DNA from: Nephromyces sp. MM_2019
Lineage: Eukaryota; Apicomplexa; Aconoidasida; Nephromycida
Direction of reading: 5' to 3'
NCBI GenBank assembly: GCA_015657535.1
Contig: JADHZB010002101.1
Span: 52,440-116,439 of the forward strand
DNA: 64,000 bases
Positions 1 through 12,585 of this stretch are shown here, piece after piece; the stretch's first letter is position 1, and every line of letters begins with the position of its first letter. Below the pieces are notes generated by a model. It was given only the letters and a program-made list of their open reading frames with translations. It was not told the DNA's origin and ran no database searches. Made by a program: the position numbers and the translations under genes.

Positions 1-3000
1 GCATTATTAATGAATTGCTTCTATTTATTGAGAGGCTCTTTTTTGTGATAAATTTATAATCTATTCTTTACGAACTTTCGGTGTATTGTGAAAACTATTT
101 CCCGTATTTTTGTATTATTTCGGGTGGTTTTCCGCAATATTCTCAAGTTGGAATATCTTCTTGTGTAAGATGATGTACTTCGTACATATATGTCTTAACT
201 TGTATGCTATCGAATAGCCAATATCATTATTTAGTTGGGATCTAAACATATTTCTCGCGTGGCTGCTCATTTTGTGTGCTTTCGAAGTTTCATTTTCTGC
301 CAAAAGTCTCACCAGTTAAGAATGCCTTCATTTTGTCGGACGCCTTTAACTGGAAGCTGCACAATTTGAAGCAACCTATAAATTATCTCTCCGAAGAGTA
401 CTGAACGTACTTTAATCTGCCCTATACTTCTCGCTGTCTATGGGTTTGCAGACTAATATTCATTGCAAATTCTGTTTTCTTCTAATGCAATCTTTACGTA
501 AGGCTTTATGAAATGAAGGTATGATTAATTTTATGCCATAGCGCTTTTAATCTTCATGCAAATAGGGCGTTCTTCTTAAGAATTTCCTGTTCCAAAAAAA
601 AAGTTCTGAATAATGAGATTAACAGTTTATGATTGATAATGATTGGAACTTCAGCATAGCATACTCTGAGCGTCTCAAAAAACTTGACGGATCATAATCA
701 GATTGCCGTCGTTGCAGTTGATTTTTTGTGTAGGCAGCTCTCCCTCAAATAGCACAGCAAGCTAGATATGCTGGTTGTAATCGTCTTTAAATGATGCGAT
801 TACTACTCGTGTTAAATTTAAGTATATAATTGCGCCTTTTTATGCCTGGTTGAATGACTGAGCATGATGCTTGCGCATCTTGATAAGTCCAATATCTATA
901 TTTTACGCGCCATGGGTTGAGGCTAAGCTGGATTTCAAAGGGCCCCAAATATCTTTACGACCCCCCTTACCAGCGAAGATTGACTAAGTGGCAGCCTTAC
1001 ATCCTAATATCAATAGGTTCGGAGTTATGAATCACAACGAAACATCAAAATAGGAATATTTGTTATATAGACATCCGTTTCCAGGTTTAACTGCAGTTCT
1101 GCTTCTGCCTTTACATGGGCTAATTTCCCTGATTCACCTGCAGTTTAGCTGCAGTCATTCGCCAGCGGGAACTTGTCTTGCCTGTGCTTTGTAAGATTTT
1201 ATTACCGCGCTACAAGAAATTTATACTGATCAATAACAGGTAAGAGCTTAAAACTGTTGCCTGTAATCGGTAGAATCGTCTCGCAGCTATGGTAATATTG
1301 TATGTTGTGCTTGGATAGTATCCGGCTGGTGAGGTGAGCACGTTAAATGTGGTAGGTGAGAGTTCCCCGGGAAGAGGAACCTACTCTCTTGCTGCACACA
1401 TCACTATTGACCAAAGATTCACACACCACAACTCAAGATTAACAATTTCTCGCTAGGTGAAAGACGCTGGCCTCATGAGTAATCTCCTAGTTTTGTAGAA
1501 ATATTGTGGTAGATGGTATCATGAAACTTCGTAGTCTTCATGAAAGCATCATGAGAGCCCCTTGAGAAGTGCCACCACGCCTCAAAGTGGGGAGCGTAAC
1601 ACGTACCTATGGATGATGCTCATGGTATTGTACAATTCCCTACGATTCTGCTGCTTTGATCTAAATGGAAACGCAAAGCATATACTAGCAGACGTAGCCA
1701 ATCCTACTTAAAGACTTGATAGTATATTCGCGGCTTCCGCACGATATGCGGAGTCTCACGGTCCTTTTGGTACATCCGTTTTAACATAATTTAAATGCGC
1801 TATCTGTGCTCACACCTCAAACTCAGCTATGCTTCACATGCCTTGTGATGAGAGTAGGTGGTGGGAAATCCATAAAAAAAGTGGACTTCTTTTAAGCATA
1901 GTCCTATCTTTCTTTGAGCAGGTGTATTCATGTTCTCTTGGACAATCTAGATGTTTTTGCAGTGAAATAATATGACTTTTTTTATCTAGAGATTCAGTGG
2001 TAAAAGCTTTGGAGAACTGGTTAAGGGTCCCCTGTCCATCCTATTCAAGGTAAATCGGTCATATTCCATGTTTATAAGATTAGAATGTCATCAAATTTGC
2101 TTTATGAGTTGTTTTAATTTCACCATTAACTTCAGACAGGCATGAAACTACGCTAAAAAACACCCACCCATTGAACAACTTCGAGGTAATTGAGGTATAT
2201 TCCTGCCTCCTACCACACGGAAAGACCCTGGTTACAGAGGTAGTATGCAGCCTCGCCTTTATTACAGCTCCGACTATTATTGCAGCAGTTTGGCCCTGGC
2301 ACTGCTTGTATCACAATGTTTTCAAAACTTTGGGGATTAGGCATATCCTAAAATGTACTGTTGCAATATTGCCTATTATGTATATGATTCGTTGGAATGT
2401 ATACTTTTGTCTGCATCGGTGACCTTGTATTATCACTCAAGGATACTGATTTGTATGGTATTTTATCCACTTCAAATATATACTAGAGTGTTATGTTAGT
2501 ATATTCAAGTTTGAGCGTTTAGAGATTTACCCCGCAGCGTAACGCCAAGTAGAACAGTGTCTAACTTTGTGTTTGACATCTAGGCAATTATTACTGACAT
2601 TATAACAAGCATCATTCGGTGTTTTCAATAATCAATAATGCCTCGATTTAGCTCCTTCGGCATTTTCGTGATGAAAGTACCTGGAACGAAGAAGAATATT
2701 ATTAAATATGTAAATCACGAGTGTGACACCGAGTTCCACAGTACATCCATAGGTTATTACACACATTGGCGAGCACGACACGCTTTTTCATATCCAAAAG
2801 GTATGGGGCAAGAGCCACCAAGTTTCTTGCCATTTCATGTATATCATTGATTCTTCTAATAACGATATATGGCATCCCTAATGTGCGTGTTGTTAATATT
2901 TGATCCATGGCTAGCTAACTTAGATTCGCATCGTCGCTCAATATCAAATCATTTTTTGTAGCGAAAATGAGGATATATTGTATAGCCGAGGGCTTTTTGG

Positions 3001-3034
3001 AGGTTCTAAAGGCTATTTGTCAGTTCAGCAGGAG
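1..3034. other. Gene-poor stretch with two exon-like pieces
   Basis: No complete gene can be built here. Two pieces read like plus-strand exons. One begins after a CAG at 315 and reads NAFILSDAFNWKLHNLKQ to a TGA at 402-404; it could be the 3' end of a gene entering from the left, but no upstream exon joins it. The other, 1993-2050, is bounded by TCTAG and AAG/GTAAAT and reads RFSGKSFGELVKGPLSILFK. Neither is recognised. The remainder is AT-rich with only short ORFs on both strands. Confidence 0.3.
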
Positions 3035-4043
3035 CTAGTCGAGCCATGGTCGCCCACTGTAGCTCTACCTCTGCTCTCGCGTGCGTTGCCGCCTGACCTG
3101 TAGTACCCTTTTTGATTTATGGTAATAAGACCATAAAAAAAGTAAAATAACGTCCAAGTGGATGCAGAAAATCAACGTGGAGTGTCTTATGCTGCTGCTA
3201 TCCATGGTGTTTACTATAAAACATTGCCGGTTTTTTCCTGGGTCATCTTGCTACGAAGCGCTTAAATAATAAACCCTTTTGCGATTATGAGGACTTGATA
3301 TATCAAAACTTTTTTTTGTTCTCACATCCAAAACGAGATTTGAGAAGACTCTCTAGGATTGAAAAGCCATGAGATAAAGCGGCTTTAAACAGCAGAATCA
3401 ATTTTTTCTACTAATGACGAAAGCTCAAAGCCGCATAGGTGAGGACCATGTAGTCATTTTCATAAGCTAACATTGTATAATATATGTAATGTGGCTGCAT
3501 CATAGAAAACCCAAAGCACATTGATTTCATGATTAGGCACAAAAGTGGAAATATGAGTAAAGTTAGCCAAGAGGCACATTCTTCGAGGTTGTGCTAAAGC
3601 ATATACAGAAAATTTACAATATCAAGGTTTGTATATATACACCACAGTCATCCATAAAGAAGATTGGGCACGCATGTTTCACAGCCATTTTGGGTGTCCA
3701 GTCTATCTTATACTGAACAAGTTTGAACTCAACTATGATTATGTCCTGTCCATCTTTTAGGGAATTTACCTGAATTCAAACTTGATGTAGAGGCGCCACG
3801 AGAGGACTTGGTACTGTGCAATACTTTGTCTTGCGAAGTATACTTTAGCTTTGATATACTTCCGATTAATATTTCACACCTGGAGTTGCATTCCAAACAG
3901 CTACATAAACTTGTTTCCCTCGTACCGTCAAATAACAGCAGTAACAAGCCATTACATATTTTAGCCTTGTCTCAAGTGGATGCAGCAACGAGCCAAGTGA
4001 TTCAATCCGAATCCGAAAGAGCAGAAGCTTTGCAGTCCTTTTG
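3035..4043 (+). CDS. 3' part of an unresolved multi-exon gene
   Basis: Two stretches look like coding exons of a plus-strand gene ending just before VTA1. The first (about 3035-3102) begins after TTCAG, reads ELVEPWSPTVALPLLSRA and ends before GTAGTA. The last starts at 3761 after CATCTTTTAG and runs about 94 codons to a TGA at 4041-4043, including VLCNTLSCEVYFSFDILP. The phases of these two do not match directly, so at least one exon or splice site is missing, and the 5' end is unknown. The last exon is serine- and leucine-rich with no motif I recognise. Its stop lies only 90 bases before the VTA1 start, the tightest gene spacing in the window. Confidence 0.35.
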
Positions 4044-4133
4044 AAGCTCTCAAGTTGTACGCGCGTCATATAAGGAAAATATTAATATATCTTGCTCTCG
4101 AATGTGTTTGCTGAGGAGCGACGCAACGAAATA

Positions 4134-7100
4134 ATGGAGGGCAGCGAGGCAGCACTGCCGCTGGAGGCAGTCGAGGTATTTAGGTTTCCATGAGTTTTTT
4201 ATGTCTAGGGCCACTTAAATAGATTTCAATAGAACTTGCTGTGCTCCTTTGAAATTCAGCGAAGACCATTTGTGTGTCGTGCACACCACGATATCACATA
4301 AGATTCCACGGTATAGACACAAACCATTTTTTTTTCTTCAGAACTCTTATAGAAAGAATGCAGTCGAAGCTGGCAAGGAGTTGCTTTACATTATTCCTTA
4401 CTCACTTCGTGCCGATGAACTGGAAGAATGTTTGCCTATAGGTAAGCTTCAGGCATAATATGTGATTGCTACTTATGGCACCAATCTTCCAATGCTTTCC
4501 GCCTAACAGCCTAGGAGCTAAATGGTGTAACACCTTTAACAAAGCACTGAAATAGCTACCAAATAGACGCTACAATTACGCTAAAAAATGTCTTTGAAAA
4601 GAAAAAGTAGTTCTCTCGAGTCGCTAGCAATGTGCGCATTTCGGTCTTGCATGGTAACGACTTGAAGCCATAATAAAGCACAATTTATATTACGGCTTGT
4701 AACGCGTGAGAACCTCGGCAACTAAGTTTGCTTCTCGCCGATTTTTGCCTTTCTATGGCGGTTACAAAACCTAGTTTTCCCTATCGTATTGATGTGATTT
4801 TTATCGTTTGAAAAAAATTTTTAATGACTATTAAAATAGGGTCGGAAGTAACACCTTACATGTCGTTTAACTTCGCGACCAGACAAATTTTTTATACACA
4901 ATTGATATTTCCCCGGCTGAGGGAAGTAAATAAAACGGTTTGTCGCAAGAGTGATGCTAATGGGTAGTTTTTTAAGGTAATATGCTGCGCACTTGCAGGT
5001 CCAAATCCGCATAGAAGCTGGGAAAATAAAAAGATGGATCAAAATTTTGTAAAAGTATCTTCACTAGCAATAAACCGTTCTTATGGGTTGCGCATAAATT
5101 TCACAAAAAAAAAGTTTAGCGCTGCAATGTAAGAAATCAATATGTTTCAGAGCCTATTCATTTTTTTTATCTTATAGTAAGGCTTATATTTCTGCTCATA
5201 TTTTTTCAAACTAGTTTGAATGCGCTTTCCGCAGGCTTTTAAAAGAACGTTTGTAGCAGCTCCTTTCAGGGTTTTCTCATACCATATTTCGCTACTTTTT
5301 AAACTGTTATGATTAAGGTCTTAGCTCTTGCTAAAAAGAAGGCTACTGTAATGTTGCTCAATTTATGCCTAATCTTTATCTTCTCAATTTCTTGGTCAGA
5401 CTGCTAGTACGACTAGTTAGCAGCTGCTAAATGATTTTGATCAGAGGCTATACGGATTTTCTGTTTGCTTTCTCATGTCCATTACTATTAAACATAGCGC
5501 TACATCTTGTAGTTAGGGTTTAATTTGCAGCTAAGCTGTGGTTTTTTTGTAAATTATAGAGTGCTAGACTAAGTTGCTGCTTTAGTTTTTCGGAGTTTTG
5601 CATTCACCACGATAGGGTCAATAATCTATGCATTTACTGAATGCTTTTTACAGCTTCTTTCTACCTGAGACAGTTTGCAATAGATGCTCTCTTGAAATTA
5701 CCATTGTCAGGCAGTGACACAGGTGGGATTCAAAGTTTGGTATAGCTTGTTAATGCCTTTCATATAGTGACCTAATTTTAAGCTGCAGGGTCCTATAATT
5801 GCTTTAAATAAAGACTTATAGTTTTTTATACTTCATGCCATCACATGTGCTTATTATTTTTAAATCGTATGTCACTTTTTATGCCTAGAACTCGAATTTA
5901 CTCATGTGAACGCGGCATGGTAAAATTTAAATCTGGTAAGGTTTTTTATCACACCGATATTTTTCAGAGATAGACCAGTCGCAAAAGCGTGGTTGAGTAT
6001 AATGTAAAGCACAGTGATTATGACTAGGCGAAATGCTTATATTATTACACTGAATTTATTAGAGGTAATTGCACTTTCCTCATTTTTTTTTTAATCAAGA
6101 AAGCATATGATATATTCAAGACTGCAATGTTTTTCAGCCTTTCATACTTTGAAGAGCACTATTAGGCATGAATTAGAAAAAGCTGAGCATTTTAAGCTGC
6201 TACACGGGAACAACTTGGATAAGGGTACCTACAAGAGCATTTGCTTTGGTGAGCTAATTAATAGTGGACGTATTATAATTAGTAATTTTTATGGATACAT
6301 TGGCACCACTTTCCTGTTTCATGAATCCTGTTCAACTCCGTGTCGTGCATGGTTATCCTATGACTGCTTGACGCTTGACATTAGTCCCTTTTTCTAAAAG
6401 CATAATGTATGAAATGTCCTCTGTAGGACGAAGTACCAGTCTCCGCGTCATAAGATTTCGCGGATGAGTAGATTTTTTTCATGGTGAATGCATAGTTATA
6501 TTGAATAGTGGTGCATATCACTGCAATGACAATTAAAAAGCATATCATCACTTCCATAAGTTACATGCAGCTGGAAAATTAATTTTATTGAAGTACCGGA
6601 TGTCATGTATGAGCCAGGTTCTGTCAGGCCTGTTATCTTGCTCAATTTACTGTGAATTCAAATACTATGAAATATTTCCAGGAGCAAAACTTTGCTTGAT
6701 GCGGTAATTATTGCGAATTGCAGAATTTTTAGTAGCTTCCCAAGAAATGTATGATTCCGGAAAATCCATCTTCAAGGCTGCGGAGCTTTTTTATTATTGC
6801 GCGCTTTTTTTTGATGTTCTTGCTGATTTGTACGTTTCCGACGAGACAGTGTTTGAGAATAGGTATGTGCCTCTTATATTTCTTCTCTGTTGTTGAAAAT
6901 AATTTCTTAGTAACATTTTTTTGAGCTATTACAATGAATGGCAAACTCTATTAGCTATTCTAGTGCAGCTGCATCTATACGCTGTCCCTGGGGGCCTAGT
7001 CAATTGCTACCGCTTCAGTCCCCATTAATTACTCAGGAAATACTCTAAATGGATGGCGACAACTTTGTACAAGAGCCTTCCTAGCAGAGAACCATCGCTT

Positions 7101-8059
7101 CAGCGTACAGGCAACTTAGCAAGAAACATAATCGAAACTTGCGAGGACGAGTATATTCCACAGGACGTCGATAGAGTTAGTTCTTGTTATGCAATTTCTT
7201 AGCAAACTTTTTGATGACTGTAGCATGCGCAGTACTAAGAATGATTAATTTTACATCCTTGATATGTTTTGCTTTAGGCAACGACTGTGCCCTCCAAAGA
7301 TGCAGTCCTTGAGGCAGGTAAATCCTCTCATGGCTTTTTATTGCAGCTTAATTCCAAGCATCACTCCTTTTGGCGCACAAACTAGCTCCTCATTGAGAGA
7401 AGCGGTTTTGTGACAGATATCCTTAGTTACCGTATTTACCGCGATTTTTTTTCGTAGAACACAAGCACTTAATGGTATGCTCTGTAAAATCACCGGTGCA
7501 TTGATACGTTTTAATATGGGCTTATAGAAAGGCTCCACCGCTGTTGCAACACAACGCACCCTTTTACAAACGCCGCAAATGACAAACGCTGGCCGGGCTA
7601 TCTCTACTTGATGTGAATTTTATCATGTGTCAAAGTCTCCAACATAAGATGACTACTGTCATACCACTTGCCATGCACTGCTTGAATCTTTTAAAGAATT
7701 TTTTCCGTGCATTTTCTTAATGAGTTCTCGTAACTTCCCATAAAGCAGGCAATAATGTAGAAGATCCCGTATTTTCTTCAAATGATGACCACCTTTCACT
7801 GGCCATCCAACAAAGCCAATTTGCCTCCAGTGGTAAGTAATTAATTGCATTTCAGCATATGCATAAGTGAAATTTGCACAATGGAATTTGCAAGTTGCTT
7901 TCACCAAATTTTACAGCCCTCATTCAAGGCGACGTATCATCCGGAAGGAAATATTTGAATTTAGCACTGAGTAGCCTTGAAGGGATTATAGACACCACTT
8001 CCGTCAGCGAGCCCCCTACTGATCCGTATGATGAGCGGACAAGTGAGGCGAAATGCTGA
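4134..8059 (+). CDS. VTA1: Vacuolar protein sorting protein VTA1/LIP5 homologue
   Basis: VTA1/LIP5 is the co-activator of the VPS4 ATPase that disassembles ESCRT-III at endosomal membranes. Eight exons (4134-4175, 4342-4441, 5654-5722, 6138-6224, 6724-6862, 7037-7175, 7278-7317, 7917-8059) join in phase to give 252 residues. The N-terminal half matches the family's paired MIT-like helices: IIPYSLRADELEECLPIA followed by SFYLRQFAIDALLK corresponds to the family's PYL-RADEL and YYCRLYA segments. The block with KAAELFYYCALFFDVL and RKYSKWMATTLYKSL matches the family's FY-AS and RKYA-WKA-YI signature. The C-terminus is short; the VPS4-binding SLIP helices may be represented by the last exon (YLNLALSSLEGI), but this is weak. 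Family assignment is strong; the last two exon joins are less certain. Confidence 0.8.
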
Positions 8060-9983
8060 ACTATACCACTTTGCTCCCCCAAATATCACGAGCACTATAT
8101 GCCTCGCTCATAAATGGTGCTGTCAGAGAGAGTAACACCGAAGAAGCTTACCCATGTACGCCCGCCGAAAGCGGGGTATCTTGCAAAGCTTGGATAACCC
8201 TACAACGGGGTAACCCTCGAGGTACCGTGTCGAAGCAAGGGAGCTACATTCACCGGCTTCTGCCACACAACGGGGTACGGAAAACCCCCATACATTGTAA
8301 GGAGTTTCATTGCAGTGGCACAAACACCGCGTCATGCTAAACAACGTTGCCTAGGACTGGCTTCACGGCATGAAATTCTCCAGGCTCTAACCTCTTGTCT
8401 ACTTCACTATTGCAGCCCTATCGCCAAGCCACCAATCTGCCACAAAATTAGACTCTATTACTCTGTAGTTTACCTGCTAACCTTAACCACTACTTTGATA
8501 CGGTGGTGAAACAGTTTCATAATGCTCTGCTATAACATGCTTCCTGGGTGAGCCTGGCATAATCTTGCCGATTTGGCCATAATACGTACCGTTTCCGTGT
8601 ACGCACAATAGCAGTTTTCCATTTGCGAGTACTTATGCCAGCCTTGCTGCCTAATTAACATGACACAACACGCCCATCACTCTTCGAGAGCGACGCGAGA
8701 GGGATTCTCTGCCCCAGGCACACTGCACAGCAGGTAACGGCTACCATCAGGGCGCCGCACACTCCGGAAAAGCTACGCCCAAAGCCACGGAGAGAGTAAT
8801 CCTAATGCTGACCTAAGGACGCCACCCCAGATACTCTGCTGCCTTGGCCTCGTCGCTACTGCAGGTCACACACTTCTGCACAAGGAACCCCCTTCGCGGG
8901 TCACACTTCACCTCGCCAGGCCCAACCCTTCATAACGGGCTGGCCTCTTGGCGAACATTGTCACAAAAATTAAGCTAGCACGAACCGTTCCCTACAACTC
9001 TAGCAACATTTCAATACACTGCTGAATGAACAATCCACACTAAAAAGCTTCGACCATCATATCAAAAGCGGCTAGCGTGCAGTAGGGACGCCGCCGTCCA
9101 AGCTTGTTAGTGGCTTGAGGTGTTCTTAGTCGCTCCGGGTATTCCAATACTGATTTACTCTACACGATGTAGGTATTTGGTTGAGCTCGAACACTCACGG
9201 CACAACCGCCAGGTAGCAACAAACTCAAACGCTCTTCACCAGGTGCGCTCCTCGCGCCAGTATTTCATGCATGCTCCGCATCATGTCATTGCCAGAGATT
9301 TAACGTACTCGCATGACTTACGAGTTGCCAACATGTACCCACTTTGACATGCCAACATTTCCATACCTCCACTGCGTAACATACAGTAGTAACTTTACAC
9401 AACCGATACTTCCCAGGAGCACCAAGGGCTAGCTCAGATTGCTGCTACATTTGAAACCACGTTAAACAGCTGTAACATACCAATAAAATAAGCGGAAACC
9501 ACACGTTTTAATCAACAAGAATCCCCAGCAGCTAAACAATAATAAAGAATAAATTACCCCAGACTGCAACGATACTTCAGGTTCCTAATCTTACCCAATT
9601 TTTCAGACAAGTTAATGTCTGCACCGAGTGAAGTTTCACACTTCAATAGTAGAGAACTAGACAGCAACAATTTTTAAAAATACTTAGAATTTAACAAGGA
9701 GATATCGCCCAGCATGCTGCTGAGCCCACAACTGTGTTAAGAAGCTGTACCTTATCGATGCAATAACAAAAATCACCAGAAGCCGGCAACCCCACGAACA
9801 AATCATAGCCAAGGGGTAATAACAGTTATTTCAATGCAAAAAAAGCACTAGATCGTAGGTAGCACGATATAAAAGCTTGATACTGATTTAAAGAGCACAA
9901 ATTCTCCTGTCTTCAGCAGTTTTCAACTCGCCCGATACGTAATGTGATTCAACGAGGCAACTTCATCATGTCAAAGCCTCCCA
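8060..9983. other. Convergent intergenic spacer
   Basis: This lies between the 3' ends of VTA1 (plus) and allantoicase (minus). It is visibly less AT-rich than its flanks. Short ORFs of 60-95 codons occur on both strands, but none has splice-site support or a recognisable motif. Nothing else is seen. Confidence 0.5.
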
Positions 9984-12585
9984 TTAAGCCACAGCTGTAC
10001 CAAACACTCTCACCCTCGAAAGGCCGCCATCCGGTGCAATTGAGATCAACAAATGAGTTACAGAACCGACATCTTTCAATGTGGGCTGAAAAGGAAGTAA
10101 AGAGGGTAGGTGAGTGCTCTACTACACGTACCTAACACTGCAACTACACCCCGAGTACCGTACACCCTTCACAGATATCACGCAGCACTACACAAGCCTT
10201 GTTACCTCTTTAACACCAAACTTGGAGGCACCTTCGGTTGTAGCGTAGCGCACGATCACGTGAGGGGCTGACTTTGTCTTCGGCAACAGACTAACCCAAC
10301 TGAGCTCATCCTTTTTCTTCGTGAAATGTGCGCGCTGCTGCATCACTGGTTCTTCAAATGTGCCAACATCATCATAAGCCTGCAACAGTTCAATCACGTC
10401 TTGAAACAAACTTAAGGACGCTAAGTAGTATTCGTCTCTAATAATTGAACTGGATCAAAGTTTAAATTCACTCCAATTCGATGCAAACACAGGTATCACA
10501 ATGACACGATAGAAACAGTGGCGGCACCGTAGATTGAACTAAACTATTGATTGCATAACGTCCGAACATGTTAGGCGCTTCGGTAACTATTATATATATA
10601 ACAAACTAATCAAACTCAAGCAATACCTACCAACTTACCAAAATCTCCACTGTTTCGGGATAATTTCCCTTAAAATGGTTGGTATCAAGCTCTATGGCCC
10701 ATACTTTGGCACGTGCCCCCAATTTAATAATGGCCCACTCGGAGTTTTCAAAGTTAGAAACAAAGCCATCTTGATCCGCTAGCAGCACAGCAGGACGCTT
10801 CAGAGACCTGAACAGAGTTTTTTCAGTCTGCTGTAGACTAATTTTTCCGGGTGAAATAAGGCACATATACTATACGCCGGCCGCACTGAAGCAACCATAG
10901 AAGCAGGATGAAAGTGCTATGCGAGCATCACAAAACTTTTAGAAAGACTGAAAACTACGCACTGGCAATATTCAGTGAGTTAAATGCAGGTAGCCAACAA
11001 TCCCACTAAAAATTTAAACTGCAGCAGGATATTAAAATTAAACGAGCATGTCAGCTATTCAACGACTGGAAAAAATTCTTCGAAGTTGTAAAAACGCTAT
11101 ATCAAATTTTAGTCTTGCAGTGAGTGCATATAAATGCAGCAGATGTGACGCAGCTATATACATCATTCACCTTGATTATTGCCATTCAACATCCATACTA
11201 CTGAAAGTACTATTTTCCACTAGTAAACAAGCAAAAAAACCACAAGGCGTTCACTGCATCTATAGCAGTGGTACAATACTGCAACGCGAATCATACACAA
11301 CATCATAATTATACGCTTATACAAGGAAGCATTAACAGGCTTCACACAAGCTCAACTCATCACACTAGAATACTTAATGACATCGAAGCACACCTTGCTG
11401 TCTCCCATCCATTCTTCATATTTGGAGCTCTGCCAGGTAACAGCAGATTGGCTGGTGACCCGAAGTGAGCATCGCTCCAGCACAGAGCAATGCCTCCATT
11501 GAGGCAAGACGCCACGTCTATATTATCACCCACGAGGGTATCTTGTCTCTTTTTCACCTCGCCGTAGGCGCGGAACCTGGAAATTCCGCCATCTACACAA
11601 ACAAGAGGCATTTATCATTAGGAACAAATTCCAGAGAGGCGCAAAAAGAAGCTTACCAGGATGCTGATTAATTTTCAGATGGGTCACCACCTTTGTGGGT
11701 GCCTCACATGCTGCATAGTTATGACCTATTTCAGGATACCCTGGCTGCATAGGCGTCCTGAAAAAAAACAAAGCATAATACCGCTTTGAAGTGCCAAGAA
11801 GTACTCTTGAACCCATAAATTAGCATACTTACTCCTTCAATAAAGTAAAGAAATTATGTTTGTCTACAACCTCCTTCGCAAGCTTGATCTCCTCAGCCGA
11901 ACGGCAACGGAAACCAGTACCATACGAACTAGCCTGTCGTACCGCACTTGCAATACCTGAAAACAAAACGCATTACAAACTATCCCAGATGCCATAACTC
12001 CAAAGAGAAGGCGAAGTTCATTGAGAAGTCAACACAGCGTACCTTCCTCAAAATCTCCAGTAATACAGGCTCCCTCAATAGATACACGAGGAGCATGATT
12101 GCCAGTAAAAAAGGTGGTTTCGATATCAAATCCCTTGATAACACCTAAAAAATATTAAACAAACAAAACGAGTGAATATCGCTATGTCCTATCTAACAAC
12201 ATTAAGTAACAGTACCTGGTACACCCAATTTCACAATGCACCAATCATGGAAAGGACCTCTACGCCGACGCGATTCCCAACCATCCATCCATTTTCCCTC
12301 TTCGGTAAACTTCTCAGGATCGAAAATGGGATCTGTCGGCTCAAGCATGCAGGCGGCATCCGCAAAGAACTCATCGGTGACGAACACGGGAGCCGAACCA
12401 AGCTAAACAATGATTAACACTCAAGTATCTCATTATACTTACGTAAAAATTCTGATATTCATTAGTATCAAGAAAAATAGACGGAACTCATAAACGAGCT
12501 TTTCCACAAAACTTAAATACAAACTTACCTCACGAGATGCCAAATCTGGCAGGAAGCAGTACTCTGGCTTTTGCTGAGTTGCCAT
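9984..12585 (-). CDS. Allantoicase (allantoate amidinohydrolase)
   Basis: Allantoicase (EC 3.5.3.4) hydrolyses allantoate to ureidoglycolate and urea in purine/urate breakdown. Nine exons (12529-12585, 12216-12402, 12043-12144, 11833-11956, 11657-11757, 11394-11592, 10639-10807, 10206-10379, 9984-10085) join in perfect phase to 404 residues, within the family's normal size. Both repeats of the family's duplicated fold are present. The N-half has [54 protein letters not shown] and [11 protein letters not shown]. The C-half has [39 protein letters not shown] and [11 protein letters not shown]. The C-half carries an extra stretch of about 20 residues between GWETAR and EWAIIKLG. The ATG at 12585 gives 19 residues before the conserved core. 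No C-terminal SKL-type peroxisomal signal is seen (it ends GTAVA). Splice sites are clean GT-AG. The assignment is near certain. Confidence 0.96.

Noticed and set aside
235..404. Splice of 235-286 to the exon at 316
   Set aside because: It would require a 29-base intron, much shorter than any other intron seen here.
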